A stretch of DNA of 64,000 nt from Olsenella sp. KGMB02461 (GCF_012584445.1 NZ_JABAHI010000008.1:496001-560000); one strand, 5' to 3'; shown: positions 10,324-19,686, counted from the stretch's first letter. Notes: generated by a model not told the origin, from the sequence alone. Numbers and translations: made by a program.

Positions 10324-11580
10324 CTAGGCTGCCTTGGTACGATGGCGGTAGACTGACTGCACCATTCCTACTGCTGAGAGCTGCACCACCATGGAGGAGG
10401 CACCGTAGCTGATAAAGGGCAAAGGAATGCCGGTGATGGGCATTATCCCTAGGCACATGCCCACATTTTCCAGCAGCTGGAAAGCCCACATGGCCACCAC
10501 GCCCACCAACACGAGCTTGCCGAAGGGCAGCTCGATGGTTTGGGCCAGGCGCACTACCGAGAACATGAGCCAGCCAAAGAGACCTAACAATACCATGGCG
10601 CCCACAAAACCAAACTCCTCTGCCAGAAGGGCAAAGACAAAGTCGGTATGGGCCTCAGGCAGAAAACCCTGCCCTGCCTGAGAGGCATGGCCTATGCCTT
10701 TGCCTAAAAAGCCGCCGGAACCTACGGCGATCTTTGCCTGCTGGAGGTTGTAGCCATCGCCCGAAGGGTCCACCGAGGGGTCCACGAAGACGATGAGGCG
10801 CTTGAGCTGATACTCCTTGAGGATATTTGGGAGCCCCGGGGTAAGCGAGCAGAAGATCACCAGTGCCGCCACTGCCACAATGAGGATGATGGTGGGGATC
10901 ACCCATTCTTTTTTGGCCCCCGCACAGATGATGATGGAGGCTCCTGCCACCAACACGATTAGAGAAGTGCCCAAATCCTGAGTGAGCAGCAAGAGAAAGG
11001 GGATGAGCAGCGTGCCGCAAAGCTTGCAGTAGTCAGAGAATGCTTTGATCTTGCCGTTGTACTGGGCCGCCACAGAAGCGATGAGGAAGATGGTGATCAG
11101 CTTCATGAGCTCCGAGGGCTGGAAGCGCAAGCCAATGCCGGGTATCTGGATCCAGCCGGCCATGCCTTTGGCCGAGTAGCTCAAGCCTGGGACCATGGGC
11201 AGGATGAACAAAATGACGTCTGCTATGAGCAGCGCAGTAGTGTAATTGGCCAGATTGCGATAGTCGTAGTGCCAGATGACGACAGCTGCCACAAGGCCCA
11301 GCGCGACACCCACCAGCTGGCGAGGCAAAGATGCCTCTGCGATGGTGAGGGAGGCAGACCATACCACCAACAGGCCATAGGCCACCAAGGCCAACGAGCT
11401 AAAGAGCGCTGGGCGATAAATTTCTGAAAGGACCCCCTTGGCTCGAGGCATACGGGCTTTGGCGCCTCCAGGACGCTTGCCCGCCTCGCCGCCAAAGAGG
11501 CTGGAGACCATCTCTGAAAAACCAGGGTCTTGAACGCCGGTGCCGTGACGCGGCGTCTTTTTTTGCCGCACTGAAGCCAT
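10324..11580 (-). CDS. rodA: Peptidoglycan polymerase RodA (SEDS family)
   Basis: RodA is the SEDS-family glycan-strand polymerase that works with class B PBP2 in side-wall growth. The 418-residue protein has a basic cytoplasmic leader of about 45 residues, then about ten membrane segments. Conserved parts are GWIQIPGIGLRFQPSELMK near 155, LTQDLGTSL near 205, the large loop with GDGYNLQQAKIAVGSGGFLGKG and the C-terminal PFISYGASSM. A GGGGAGG site precedes the ATG at 11580. It follows mrdA and mreBCD, so RodA is preferred over FtsW although sequence alone cannot fully separate the two. Confidence 0.9.
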   Translation of the reverse strand: MASVRQKKTPRHGTGVQDPGFSEMVSSLFGGEAGKRPGGAKARMPRAKGVLSEIYRPALFSSLALVAYGLLVVWSASLTIAEASLPRQLVGVALGLVAAVVIWHYDYRNLANYTTALLIADVILFILPMVPGLSYSAKGMAGWIQIPGIGLRFQPSELMKLITIFLIASVAAQYNGKIKAFSDYCKLCGTLLIPFLLLLTQDLGTSLIVLVAGASIIICAGAKKEWVIPTIILIVAVAALVIFCSLTPGLPNILKEYQLKRLIVFVDPSVDPSGDGYNLQQAKIAVGSGGFLGKGIGHASQAGQGFLPEAHTDFVFALLAEEFGFVGAMVLLGLFGWLMFSVVRLAQTIELPFGKLVLVGVVAMWAFQLLENVGMCLGIMPITGIPLPFISYGASSMVVQLSAVGMVQSVYRHRTKAA

Positions 11581-11593
11581 AAGCTCGCCTCCC

Positions 11594-13621
11594 CTACCTC
11601 ACGCTGGCCGACGAAGTCACTGTGGCATCGTCGGGACTGTTATAGATGGCGCCCAAAGTGTCACGCACGGCATACATGGCGCTGGTAGAGCCAAAGCCGC
11701 CCTCTTCTATGACGGCACAGATAACATACTTGGGATCGTCAGCCGGAGCATAGGCGCAGAACCAGGCGGTAGGGTCTTTGCCGGCTTTCTCGCCCGTGCC
11801 GGTCTTGCCGGCAACCCTTACCGGCAGGTTGGAGAAGTGCGCAGTGACCGCTGGGTCCTCTTCGTAGATCACGCCTTCCAGGGCGCTTTGCACGTAGGCA
11901 AGATACTCTGCGTCCTCCTCCACCTCACGGAGTTTGGAAGGCTGGTAGTCCACCAAGGTGCCGTTGCCTTCTTTGGAACCCACCGCTTTGAGCACATGGG
12001 GGGTCCACATGGTGCCTCCATTGGCGATGCCCATATAGACGCAGGCCATCTGCAGCGGGGTCACCAAGATGTCGCCTTGACCGATAGCCAGGTTGGTGGT
12101 GTCGCCGCCTCGCCAAGCGCGATCCTCGGCGGAGTAGTCTTTGAAGTAGTCCTGCTTCCACTGAGCCGTAGGCACGCGGCCTACGGCTTCGCCTGGAAGG
12201 TCGATGCCGGTGCCTTCTCCCAAACCCCAACGGCTGTAGGTCTTCTGAAGGCCCTCTTTGTCATCTGACTCGAAGAAGGCTTTGCCTATCTCGTAAAACA
12301 CGGTGTCGCAGGAGAACACGATGCCGTTTCGCACGTCCATGATCCCATGGCCATTGTGATCCCAGCAATACTGGCCGTAGGCTTCGCCGAAGCCCGTCCA
12401 AAAGCCCGTGCAGTCATAGGTAGACCCTTCTGAGGCCACCCCTGCATTGAGCGCTGCAAGAGCAGAGAGCGGTTTGATGGTCGAGGCAGAGGCGTAGGTG
12501 CCGGTAACTGCGCGGTCCATAAGAGGATAGCCGGAAGCCTCGTCAGAGAGGGCCTGCCAATCGTCATTGGAGATGCCGCCCACAAAGATGGAGGGGTCGA
12601 ACTCCGGATAGCTGGCCATGGCCAGCACGTCGCCGTTGGTGGCATCTAGCACCACCACGGAGCCTGCCGTAGCCTTGTTGTTCAGAGCATGGGCCTTGTC
12701 GATGGCATGGAGCAAGCCTTCCTCGGCCGCCTTTTGAATGTTTATGTCGATAGTCAGCTCAACATCTGAGCCTGCAGTGGCAGGCACCGAGGTGGCATAA
12801 CCGGTGACATCGCCATTGGCGTCCACAAAGACCTGTTGCTCGCCGCGGATGCCCTGCAGCACAGACTCGTATTGATACTCGACGCCTGCCTGGCCGGTAA
12901 TGTCGCCCGACTCGTACTGAATGGCCCCCTCGTCATCATCGGGAGCTTTTAGTTGATCCGGGCTTACAGTGCCGGTGTAGCCCAGCACATGGGCCGCCAC
13001 CGTGCCGTAGGGGTAATAGCGCTGAGTGCGCTGCTGCACGGTGACCCCAGGGAACAGGTCTGGATGCGCCTCCAGATAGGCCACCACGCGACGGGGCACG
13101 TCCACCGCCACCGTGCGTGCGCTTTGGGCACCTTCGGTGGTGTCTTGGATCTTGCGCTTCACCGCCATGGCCGGCATGCCCAAAAGATCGCCCAGAAGCA
13201 CGATCTCCCGCTCTTCATCGGCCACATCTGCCTGGGCCACCACGGTGAGCGAAGGGCGATTGGTCACCAGCTCATTGCCGTTGCGATCCAGAATGCGGCC
13301 GCGAGGGGCAGCGGTGGTCACCGTGCGGGTGCGGTTATTCTCGGCTTGTTTCACATACTCGTCGCCGCTCATGAGCTGCATGGCCCAGATGCGCCCCGCC
13401 AGCACGGCGAGCACGCCTCCAGCCGCCAAACCCAATCCAGCGATGCGGCCTTTGAAACCGGTTTCCGAGGAAGTGTCGTTCCCGCCGGCAGCACGCGGGG
13501 TCTGGCCACCGATGTCTACCTTGAAACGGCCGTTTTTAGCAGACACCACCACAAGTACCGCCACAATGGCTGCCAGGGCGATGATGGCAATAATGACAAT
13601 AGTAAGAGTACCGAGCTCCAT
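11594..13621 (-). CDS. mrdA: Class B penicillin-binding protein 2 (transpeptidase)
   Basis: This class B PBP crosslinks peptidoglycan with RodA. Visible features are the dimerisation segment APRGRILDRNG (105-115), the transpeptidase motifs STIK (380-383), SCD at the SxN position (437-439) and KTGTG near residue 600. At 675 residues it is of normal length. Odd: there are two hydrophobic segments at the N-terminus, at 5-26 and 60-82, where PBP2 normally has one. Residues 27-59 between them carry basic and polar residues. The gene lies 34 bases after mreD and ends just before rodA. Confidence 0.92.
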   Translation of the reverse strand: MELGTLTIVIIAIIALAAIVAVLVVVSAKNGRFKVDIGGQTPRAAGGNDTSSETGFKGRIAGLGLAAGGVLAVLAGRIWAMQLMSGDEYVKQAENNRTRTVTTAAPRGRILDRNGNELVTNRPSLTVVAQADVADEEREIVLLGDLLGMPAMAVKRKIQDTTEGAQSARTVAVDVPRRVVAYLEAHPDLFPGVTVQQRTQRYYPYGTVAAHVLGYTGTVSPDQLKAPDDDEGAIQYESGDITGQAGVEYQYESVLQGIRGEQQVFVDANGDVTGYATSVPATAGSDVELTIDINIQKAAEEGLLHAIDKAHALNNKATAGSVVVLDATNGDVLAMASYPEFDPSIFVGGISNDDWQALSDEASGYPLMDRAVTGTYASASTIKPLSALAALNAGVASEGSTYDCTGFWTGFGEAYGQYCWDHNGHGIMDVRNGIVFSCDTVFYEIGKAFFESDDKEGLQKTYSRWGLGEGTGIDLPGEAVGRVPTAQWKQDYFKDYSAEDRAWRGGDTTNLAIGQGDILVTPLQMACVYMGIANGGTMWTPHVLKAVGSKEGNGTLVDYQPSKLREVEEDAEYLAYVQSALEGVIYEEDPAVTAHFSNLPVRVAGKTGTGEKAGKDPTAWFCAYAPADDPKYVICAVIEEGGFGSTSAMYAVRDTLGAIYNSPDDATVTSSASVR

Positions 13622-13656
13622 AAACCAATCCCTTGAGGGGTGCGGGCTCTACGTCC

Positions 13657-14220
13657 CTAAAGACCCCGGGTAGAAATCTTGCTGCGCTTAAGGCCGCCTG
13701 TCTTCTTTTTCCCGAGTTGAGGCGAGCGCGAGCCGGTGCGGGACAAGAACAGCAAAAAGGGCAGAAAGAAAACCATGTCGAGCACCGAGGCCGGAAGCCA
13801 GCGGAGGCCCAGCGTATCCAAGAGCGCGCCGCCCTGCCCAATGGCCATGAGCACCAGCTGAGCGGCCAGTTCCACCGCAGGCGCCGCCAAGCAGAAGATG
13901 CGTAGGGCCTGAGGGGTGGCGTCAGCTATGACGTTGCGGTCTTCTCGGCCAATGACGGCCGCCATCAGCGTGAGCAAAAAGGCCATCAGGCCCACGGGGC
14001 CCGAGCTCACGATGTCAAAGAAGAGCCCCGCTCCAAAGGAGGCCAGAATGCCGAACGTGCCTCCGTAGCAGAGAGCCATGGAGCCGGCAAAGATGAGCAT
14101 GAAGTTGGGGCGCCCATTGGCGAGCGGCAGGTTGGGGGCCAAGATCACTTGGCACGCCGCGCAGATGGCAAAAGCGATAAGCGCCACCTTGCGACGCGCA
14201 TTGGCGTCGTTGACGATCAT
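13657..14220 (-). CDS. mreD: Rod-shape protein MreD
   Basis: MreD is a small integral membrane protein of the elongasome. The 187-residue product has five or six hydrophobic segments and the typical motif GxFGILASFGAGLFFDIVSS around 53-72. Proline-rich PNLPLANGRPNF near 30 fits the family. The C-terminal tail after about residue 160 is short and strongly basic. It sits 8 bases after mreC and just before mrdA, the conserved order. Confidence 0.9.
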   Translation of the reverse strand: MIVNDANARRKVALIAFAICAACQVILAPNLPLANGRPNFMLIFAGSMALCYGGTFGILASFGAGLFFDIVSSGPVGLMAFLLTLMAAVIGREDRNVIADATPQALRIFCLAAPAVELAAQLVLMAIGQGGALLDTLGLRWLPASVLDMVFFLPFLLFLSRTGSRSPQLGKKKTGGLKRSKISTRGL

Positions 14221-14228
14221 GATCCCTC

Positions 14229-15299
14229 CTAACCTTGGGTCTGCGATCCACCGGAGCTCGGGTGAGCGCCATCTTTTCCCTCGCCAGACGTTCCGCCTTG
14301 AGCTTGAGCTGCACTCTGGGCGCCCTCTTGAGAAGCCCCTGCAGCAGGGGTTGAGCCTCCAGCAGAGGCAGGGGCGTTGCTTTGTGCCGGGGCCCTCCCG
14401 GCCTCTTGGGCGTCGGCGGCGGCCACATCGCTGGCAGAGGCCGTCTGGTCGTCAGTCAGAGAGGTGATGACCAGCACTTCCTCAAGGTTGGACACCGAGG
14501 CCGCCGGTTTTACCAAGATGCTGTAGTACAGGGCGCCAGAAGGCTTGTCGGCAGAGGTGACGGTGCCTATAAGCAGTCCTTTGGGAAAGACGCCGTCAAG
14601 GCCGCTGGTGACCACCAGGTCGCCGACCGACACCGATTGGTCGGCGCGCACCAGATTGAGCTGGAGCATGTCGGTCCCCTGGCCCTGCGCCTGCCCTTGG
14701 GCACGGCTCTCTTGCACCATGGCCGAAACCGAGGAACGATCGTCGGTGATCAGGCGCACTTGCGAAGAGGTGGGGCCCACCGCCGACACTTGCCCTATGA
14801 CGCCCATGGAATCTGTCACAGGCATGCCCACCGCGATGCCTTGCAAAGACCCCTTGTCTATGGTGATGGTGGAGCTAAGGGAATCTAGCGAGCCCGAGAT
14901 GACCCTGGCGCCGGTGGACTTGAGGTTGTAGTTGTCCTGGAGCTCCAACAGGCCCTCCAGCCTACTGGCCGCCTGTGCCGACTCTTTGAGCTGGGCATTC
15001 TCTGCCAGCAGCTTCTCGTTTTGAGCTTTGAGCTCAGAGAGCGTCTCTGAGTCTGCCGTAAGGTTGGCGCCCAGGTTAGAGAGGCCGGTGAAGGGCGAGC
15101 AAATGACTGCTCCCATATAGCGCAAGGGCGTGCATACCACTTGCACCGCTCCCTCCACGGTAGAGATAGGCCCAGTGCCGCCTTCTCGCACCGAAAGCGT
15201 GAAAAGCACCAGTGAAATGCCGAGAAGCGCGGCCACTAGGCGCACAGGCGATGAAGGCTCCCGCTTTGCGCCGGGAGCCTGGGGCATTCTAGAAGCCAT
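14229..15299 (-). CDS. mreC: Rod-shape protein MreC with low-complexity C-terminal tail
   Basis: MreC is the single-pass membrane scaffold that activates PBP2-RodA. The 356-residue product has a membrane segment near 22-40, a coiled coil (about 80-112, LSELKAQNEKLLAENAQLKE) and the beta-barrel domain with MGVIGQVSAVGPTSSQVRLI near 165. From about residue 285 to the end the protein becomes Ala, Ser, Gly, Gln and Pro rich with no predicted fold. Most MreC proteins end soon after the barrel. The start lies 8 bases after mreB. Confidence 0.92.
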   Translation of the reverse strand: MASRMPQAPGAKREPSSPVRLVAALLGISLVLFTLSVREGGTGPISTVEGAVQVVCTPLRYMGAVICSPFTGLSNLGANLTADSETLSELKAQNEKLLAENAQLKESAQAASRLEGLLELQDNYNLKSTGARVISGSLDSLSSTITIDKGSLQGIAVGMPVTDSMGVIGQVSAVGPTSSQVRLITDDRSSVSAMVQESRAQGQAQGQGTDMLQLNLVRADQSVSVGDLVVTSGLDGVFPKGLLIGTVTSADKPSGALYYSILVKPAASVSNLEEVLVITSLTDDQTASASDVAAADAQEAGRAPAQSNAPASAGGSTPAAGASQEGAQSAAQAQGGTSGEGKDGAHPSSGGSQTQG

Positions 15300-15307
15300 G
15301 CTGCCGC

Positions 15308-16351
15308 CTACTGAGCCGAGCTTTGCACAAAGCCGCCGGACAATGCGTTGGCCTCGAGGACCTTGGCGCAGCCGTTAACCACGTTTTCCAGGGCGGTAGG
15401 GCTCACGTTTACCGGCACACCGGTCTCTTCGCGCAGGCGCTGGTCGAGACCGCGCAGCATGCCGCCGCCACCGGTGAGCATAATGCCGTAATACATCAAG
15501 TCACTGGCAAGGTCTGGCGGGGTTACATCCAATGCGTCTTTCACTGCCTTGGTAACCTCATCGAGCGGACGGTTGAGCGCACGGCGGATCTCCTCAGACT
15601 CGATACGCACGGTCTTGGGCAGGCCGTTCATCACGTCGCGGCCATTGACCTCGACGTCGAGTTCTTCTTTAAGAGGCGCTGCAGAGCCCACCTTGATCTT
15701 GATGTCTTCTGCAGTGCGTTCGCCAATGGAAAGGTTATAGGCATTGCGCACGTGCTCGAGGATGGTCTGATCAAACTCGTCACCGGCAGTGCGGATGGAT
15801 TGGGACACCACGATGCCGCCCATGGCGATGACAGCCACCTCGGTAGTGCCGCCGCCAATGTCCACCACCATGGATCCGGTGGGGTCTTCGATAGGCAGGT
15901 CTGCGCCAATGGCGGCTGCCATTGGCTCTTCGATGAGGTAGGCCTGACGAGCCCCTGCCTGAATGGTGGCCTCGAACACGGCACGCTTCTCCACCGAAGT
16001 GACGCCCGAAGGAACGCAAACCACCACGCGCGGCCTAGGGGACCAAGGGTAGCGGCGCTCCCGGGCCTTCTCGATGAAATAGCGAAGCATGACCTCTGTG
16101 ACATCGAAGTCTGCAATGACGCCGTCTTTGAGTGGGCGGATAGCGGTGATGGAGCCGGGAGTACGTCCCACCATGCGCTTGGCGTCTACGCCAACGGCAA
16201 GCACGCGCTCCTCATTGCGATCGATGGCGACCACAGAAGGCTCATTGAGCACGATGCCTTCGCCGCGTACTGCCACCAACGTGTTGGCAGTACCCAAGTC
16301 TATGGCGAGATCGCCACCGTATTCGCCGAAGATGTTGTCGAGAATCGACAT
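15308..16351 (-). CDS. mreB: Cell-shape actin homologue MreB
   Basis: MreB forms membrane-bound filaments that place the wall-synthesis machinery. The 347-residue product shows the actin phosphate 1 motif DLGTANTLV at 17-25, the phosphate 2 motif DIGGGTTEVAVI near 164 and the adenosine motif LTGGGGMLRGLD near 292. An AAGGGA site is present 9 bases before the ATG. It heads the mreBCD-mrdA-rodA series. The 5' gap of 107 bases to the TPR gene contains a hairpin but no certain promoter. Confidence 0.97.
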   Translation of the reverse strand: MSILDNIFGEYGGDLAIDLGTANTLVAVRGEGIVLNEPSVVAIDRNEERVLAVGVDAKRMVGRTPGSITAIRPLKDGVIADFDVTEVMLRYFIEKARERRYPWSPRPRVVVCVPSGVTSVEKRAVFEATIQAGARQAYLIEEPMAAAIGADLPIEDPTGSMVVDIGGGTTEVAVIAMGGIVVSQSIRTAGDEFDQTILEHVRNAYNLSIGERTAEDIKIKVGSAAPLKEELDVEVNGRDVMNGLPKTVRIESEEIRRALNRPLDEVTKAVKDALDVTPPDLASDLMYYGIMLTGGGGMLRGLDQRLREETGVPVNVSPTALENVVNGCAKVLEANALSGGFVQSSAQ

Positions 16352-16415
16352 AGCACCAATCCCTTGGGAACATGCATTAGGAAGAGATCCTAATAGGAAG
16401 TTACAACGTGGATGA

Positions 16416-16456
16416 GGTAGCTTGCTGCGTGCCAGATAAGCGCCTGATAAGCTACC
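16416..16456 (-). other. Hairpin between the TPR gene and mreB
   Basis: GGTAGCTT and AAGCTACC form an 8-bp perfect stem, with a smaller CAG/CTG pairing inside. It lies directly after the TPR-gene stop and has no T-run, so it may be an mRNA 3' structure rather than an efficient terminator. Confidence 0.5.
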
Positions 16457-16458
16457 TG

Positions 16459-17877
16459 CTAGTTCGTGGGTGTCGCAGCGTTGGATCCAGCGGTGGAGGT
16501 GTCGCTGGTGCCTGTGGAGCCAGTGTCGCTGGATGCATCAGAGCCAGTGGACACCGTGCCCGTAGTAGTGGTGGTACCGGAAGTCGCAGAGGACTGAGAA
16601 TCAAAGGATAGCTGCACGTCGGAGACCTTCCAGCCCAAACCGTCGCGCACCAGCGTGATGGTGTAGGCCTGAGAGCCGCCTTCGGGCAGTGTGGCAGTGC
16701 AGGCCACCGTGGTGGAGTTGGTGGAGCGGTCAATGCCATCGATCTTGAGCTGGGCATTGCTGGGCAGGATAGCCTCGATGGACTTCTTTTGATCGTCAGA
16801 GAGCGAAGGGGCCAAGTAGGCGGCGGCATCAGTGCCGTCGGTCTTGGCATAGAACAGCTCGTTCACCGTGTCTTCTGCCATAGGCCAGCCATAGCCCCTC
16901 CAATAGGCAAAGCCCAGGCCGCCACCCACAACTGCCAACACGACCAAGATGATGATGGCCACCTTGAGACCCGTGTGCTTCTTTTTGCGGGACTGCTCGG
17001 CCTGCTTCTTCTCGGCAGCCACCAAGTCTTGTTCGGAGACCTCAAAGAAACCGGTATCTTCAGGTGAAGGAATGAACTCGCCAGACTTGCCCAGAGGATC
17101 CAAGGGGTCGATGGCGCCGCTGCCGCCATAGCCGGCTGCGGCCAGCATGGCATCAGTCTCGCCGCCGCGCTGCCCCGTAAGGGCAGCCACTGCATTTTGG
17201 GCCGCCGTATAAGAAGCGCGCTGGGCAGGAGTGAGGTTATAGGAGCCGTCCTGAGTAGCATGGTTGAAAGCATCCAATGCCTCTTGCATGCGGCTCGCGG
17301 CTACAAAGGCCTCGCCCAGAAGCGCATAGATCTGAGCCTGGGAGGTTTGCGGAGCAGAGAAATCCAGGGCGGTGCGATAGGCTTCCACGGCATCTACCGG
17401 GCGCCCCAGCTCCATAAAGCAACGGCCCAAGGAGAGCAGCGCCACTGCGGGATCCGGATTGTTCTCGTCGATGGCGGCAGCACGATAGGCTGCACCGGCT
17501 TCGCGCATCTGCCCTTGGCGCTCGTAGATCTTGCCCAGGGCGATCTTGGTCTTGTACTGGTTCGCGTAGGAAGAGTCTGCCATGGCAGCGGTGAGGGCTG
17601 CGATGGCAGCGCCATCCTGACCTGCAGCAGCCAAGGCACGGCCGCGGTTAGTGTTGAGGGCGCCGGCCTTGCCGTAGGAATGGTCCTCCAAGGCGGAGGC
17701 ATAAGCCTCAGCAGCCTCCTCGTAGCGACCCAGCTTCATCAAGGCGTTGCCGCGCATATGGTCTGCGGCGCCATAGATCTCGCCGGGGTTTTTAGCTGCC
17801 GAAAGCATGGTGACCGCCATGGCATAGTCGCCATTCATATAGGCGGTGCGTCCTGCTTGATAGGCTTGCTGATCCAC
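16459..17877 (-). CDS. TPR-repeat single-pass membrane protein
   Basis: I do not recognise a named gene. Residues 1-225 are helical tetratricopeptide repeats (for example ADHMRGNALMKLGRYEEAAE and LLSLGRCFMELGRPVDAVEA), a protein-protein docking surface in the cytoplasm. A lysine-rich stretch (290-308) precedes one membrane segment at about 309-332. An extracytoplasmic domain of about 80 residues and a Ser/Thr/Gly/Asp low-complexity tail of about 60 residues follow. The topology fits a sensor or scaffold at the cell surface. Its place between a cyclophilin and mreB suggests a link to wall growth (inference only). Confidence 0.75.
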   Translation of the reverse strand: MDQQAYQAGRTAYMNGDYAMAVTMLSAAKNPGEIYGAADHMRGNALMKLGRYEEAAEAYASALEDHSYGKAGALNTNRGRALAAAGQDGAAIAALTAAMADSSYANQYKTKIALGKIYERQGQMREAGAAYRAAAIDENNPDPAVALLSLGRCFMELGRPVDAVEAYRTALDFSAPQTSQAQIYALLGEAFVAASRMQEALDAFNHATQDGSYNLTPAQRASYTAAQNAVAALTGQRGGETDAMLAAAGYGGSGAIDPLDPLGKSGEFIPSPEDTGFFEVSEQDLVAAEKKQAEQSRKKKHTGLKVAIIILVVLAVVGGGLGFAYWRGYGWPMAEDTVNELFYAKTDGTDAAAYLAPSLSDDQKKSIEAILPSNAQLKIDGIDRSTNSTTVACTATLPEGGSQAYTITLVRDGLGWKVSDVQLSFDSQSSATSGTTTTTGTVSTGSDASSDTGSTGTSDTSTAGSNAATPTN

Positions 17878-17916
17878 TCTAATCTCCTCTGGGATAGTTC
17901 TCGCTACATTTGGTGG

Positions 17917-18465
17917 TTAGAGCACAGGCTCGCCCGAGATGCCATGGGTTACCCGTACTGACTCGATGATGTCACCCGCACGCAAGGCGCCGATGGTATC
18001 TTTGCCTTCGATGGTTTGGCCAAAGACTGTATACCCGCTGTCCAAGCCATGCTGGGGACCCAGGCAAAAATAGAACTGGGAACCCGCAGAGTCTGGCATG
18101 GCCGAGCGCGCCATGGCCAACGCGCCGTCCTCATGGCTGTTGCGGGGGTTGCGATCATATTCATGCACGATGCAATAGCCGGGACCGCCAGTGCCAGGCA
18201 TGCCATCTGGACCAGGACGGCCAGCGGCCACATCTGAAGGATCCATCTCGCGAGTGTTGGGGTCACCACCCTGAATCACAAAACCAGGAACATAGCGATG
18301 AAACTTCACATCATCGTAAAAACCGCTGTTGGCAAGCTCGGCAAAGTTACCCACATGCACAGGTGCACCCTGGCCGTCGAGCTCGACTACGATGGCGCCC
18401 TTATTGGTGGTGAAGGTAGCTACTTCATCGCCCGCAGGCGTATAGGCAGGCTGGTATAGCGACAT
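17917..18465 (-). CDS. Cyclophilin-type peptidyl-prolyl isomerase
   Basis: The 182-residue product is a cyclophilin: residues around VKFHRYVPGFVIQGGDP match the active-site FHRVIPGFMIQGGD consensus. The SAMPDSAGSQFYFCLGP segment matches the conserved SMANAGPNTNGSQFFI region, and VFGQTIEGKDTI matches the end. The ATG at 18465 has GAGGAG 9 bases upstream and is preferred over the longer frame to 18507. There is no signal peptide, so it is probably cytoplasmic. Catalytic Arg (FHRY) and Gln (QGG, SQF) are present. The tryptophan that gives cyclosporin sensitivity is not evident. Confidence 0.88.
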   Translation of the reverse strand: MSLYQPAYTPAGDEVATFTTNKGAIVVELDGQGAPVHVGNFAELANSGFYDDVKFHRYVPGFVIQGGDPNTREMDPSDVAAGRPGPDGMPGTGGPGYCIVHEYDRNPRNSHEDGALAMARSAMPDSAGSQFYFCLGPQHGLDSGYTVFGQTIEGKDTIGALRAGDIIESVRVTHGISGEPVL

Positions 18466-18569
18466 AGAAATCAACTCCTCAAGGCAGTCTCTGTGAGATT
18501 TTACCAAGCGAGGATGGGGTTCACAGGAATGGCATTACCCGAGGGAGTCCACCACAAAGCCTAAATATG

Positions 18570-19574
18570 TTAGGAGTTGGCCTGAGCCGCAGGTTCCGGC
18601 AGCGAGAAATTGGCGTAGGCGCTCTCAAACATCGTGCTCCAGGAAGCAGCCTCACCACGAATGGAGCTCAAGGCCTGTTCGCGCACCGACTGCGGGTTCT
18701 CGCTCTGAGCCGCCTGCTTCCAGGCAGCCGTCACCGCATCCGAACGGTTGCGCAGCCAGTTGGCCATCTGCAAAAGCTCGTCTTTGGAATCTTGATAGGA
18801 GCCAGAGGTAGTGTCCACCTCTTGGATCTTATTGATGGTGTTGGAGATCTCGACGCCCAAAGTAGAAGCATTGGAAAAGCCTTCGGAACGCTCCTCAGAA
18901 GTGCCCGAGAAACCCCTGGATTCCAGGGTTGTCACCGAATCGTCGAGCTGCTTTGCGTAGGCGCCTAGGTTCTCATAGGCCTCTTGCAGAATGTCATGCG
19001 AGGTCTCGTCGCCGCTTTTGACCTCCCCTGTCGACCCTTTGGTGTCTTGGCCGGTGAGCGAGTCGATGGCCCCGGGAAACCCCGCCTTGGAAGTGTCTGC
19101 CGGCTGGGTGGCTGCACCCAGATCTGCCCCCGGGTTCCAGGGGTGGGTGATAAGCAGGATGGCCCCGCCTACGATGGCAAGGCACGCGATGGCAGCCACG
19201 ATCACGGTACGCATGCGAATGGGACGCTCCCGCAGATAGGGGTCGCGCAGGTCGTGCTCTGAGGGAACGGCCGACTCGATGCGAGGCAGCTGATTGGTCT
19301 CATCGGGAGCAGGAGCCGCACTTGCCTGACGATCGCCTGGCAGAGGATCGGCAAGGGAGATATTGGCAGGCACGCGCATGGGCTCCCGCTTTCCCACCCA
19401 CATGCCGCATTTGGGGCAGGTCTCTGCACCTTCGGGTATGAGCGCGCCGCAGCTGGGGCAATAGGAGCCCGTAAGCCTGGGAAGCGCCGCGGTGAGATCT
19501 AGCTCGGCATGGCAGGCGGGGCAGACGCAGGCTGTATCTGACACCAACGCATGACAATGAGGACATTGTTTCAC
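18570..19574 (-). CDS. Zinc-ribbon single-pass membrane protein
   Basis: Function unknown. The N-terminus carries two zinc-ribbon units: CPHCHALVSDTACVCPAC (residues 4-21) and CPSCGALIPEGAETCPKCG (39-57). After a Pro/Ser/Asp-rich linker a single membrane segment lies at about 121-142 (MRTVIVAAIACLAIVGGAIL). The outer part, residues 150-334, is helical and polar without recognised catalytic motifs. Such zinc-ribbon membrane proteins are common near secretion and wall genes in Coriobacteria-like genomes, but I cannot assign a role. A degenerate copy of the dispersed motif lies inside at 18902-18915. Confidence 0.75.
   Translation of the reverse strand: MKQCPHCHALVSDTACVCPACHAELDLTAALPRLTGSYCPSCGALIPEGAETCPKCGMWVGKREPMRVPANISLADPLPGDRQASAAPAPDETNQLPRIESAVPSEHDLRDPYLRERPIRMRTVIVAAIACLAIVGGAILLITHPWNPGADLGAATQPADTSKAGFPGAIDSLTGQDTKGSTGEVKSGDETSHDILQEAYENLGAYAKQLDDSVTTLESRGFSGTSEERSEGFSNASTLGVEISNTINKIQEVDTTSGSYQDSKDELLQMANWLRNRSDAVTAAWKQAAQSENPQSVREQALSSIRGEAASWSTMFESAYANFSLPEPAAQANS
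18902..18915 (-). repeat. Dispersed motif copy (one-base insertion)
   Basis: Minus-strand GGGTTTCTCGGGCA has one extra G relative to the consensus. It lies inside the zinc-ribbon gene and is read as Gly-Phe-Ser-Gly. Confidence 0.4.
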
Positions 19575-19686
19575 TCTTTAGGCACCTCCCTTACCTACCT
19601 ATCAATGGCTATAGATCTCGCAAGGATAGAGAGCTTCGTCCAAGATTTCAAGGCGCATAACCGAGGCCCCACACATCTAAAAGACT

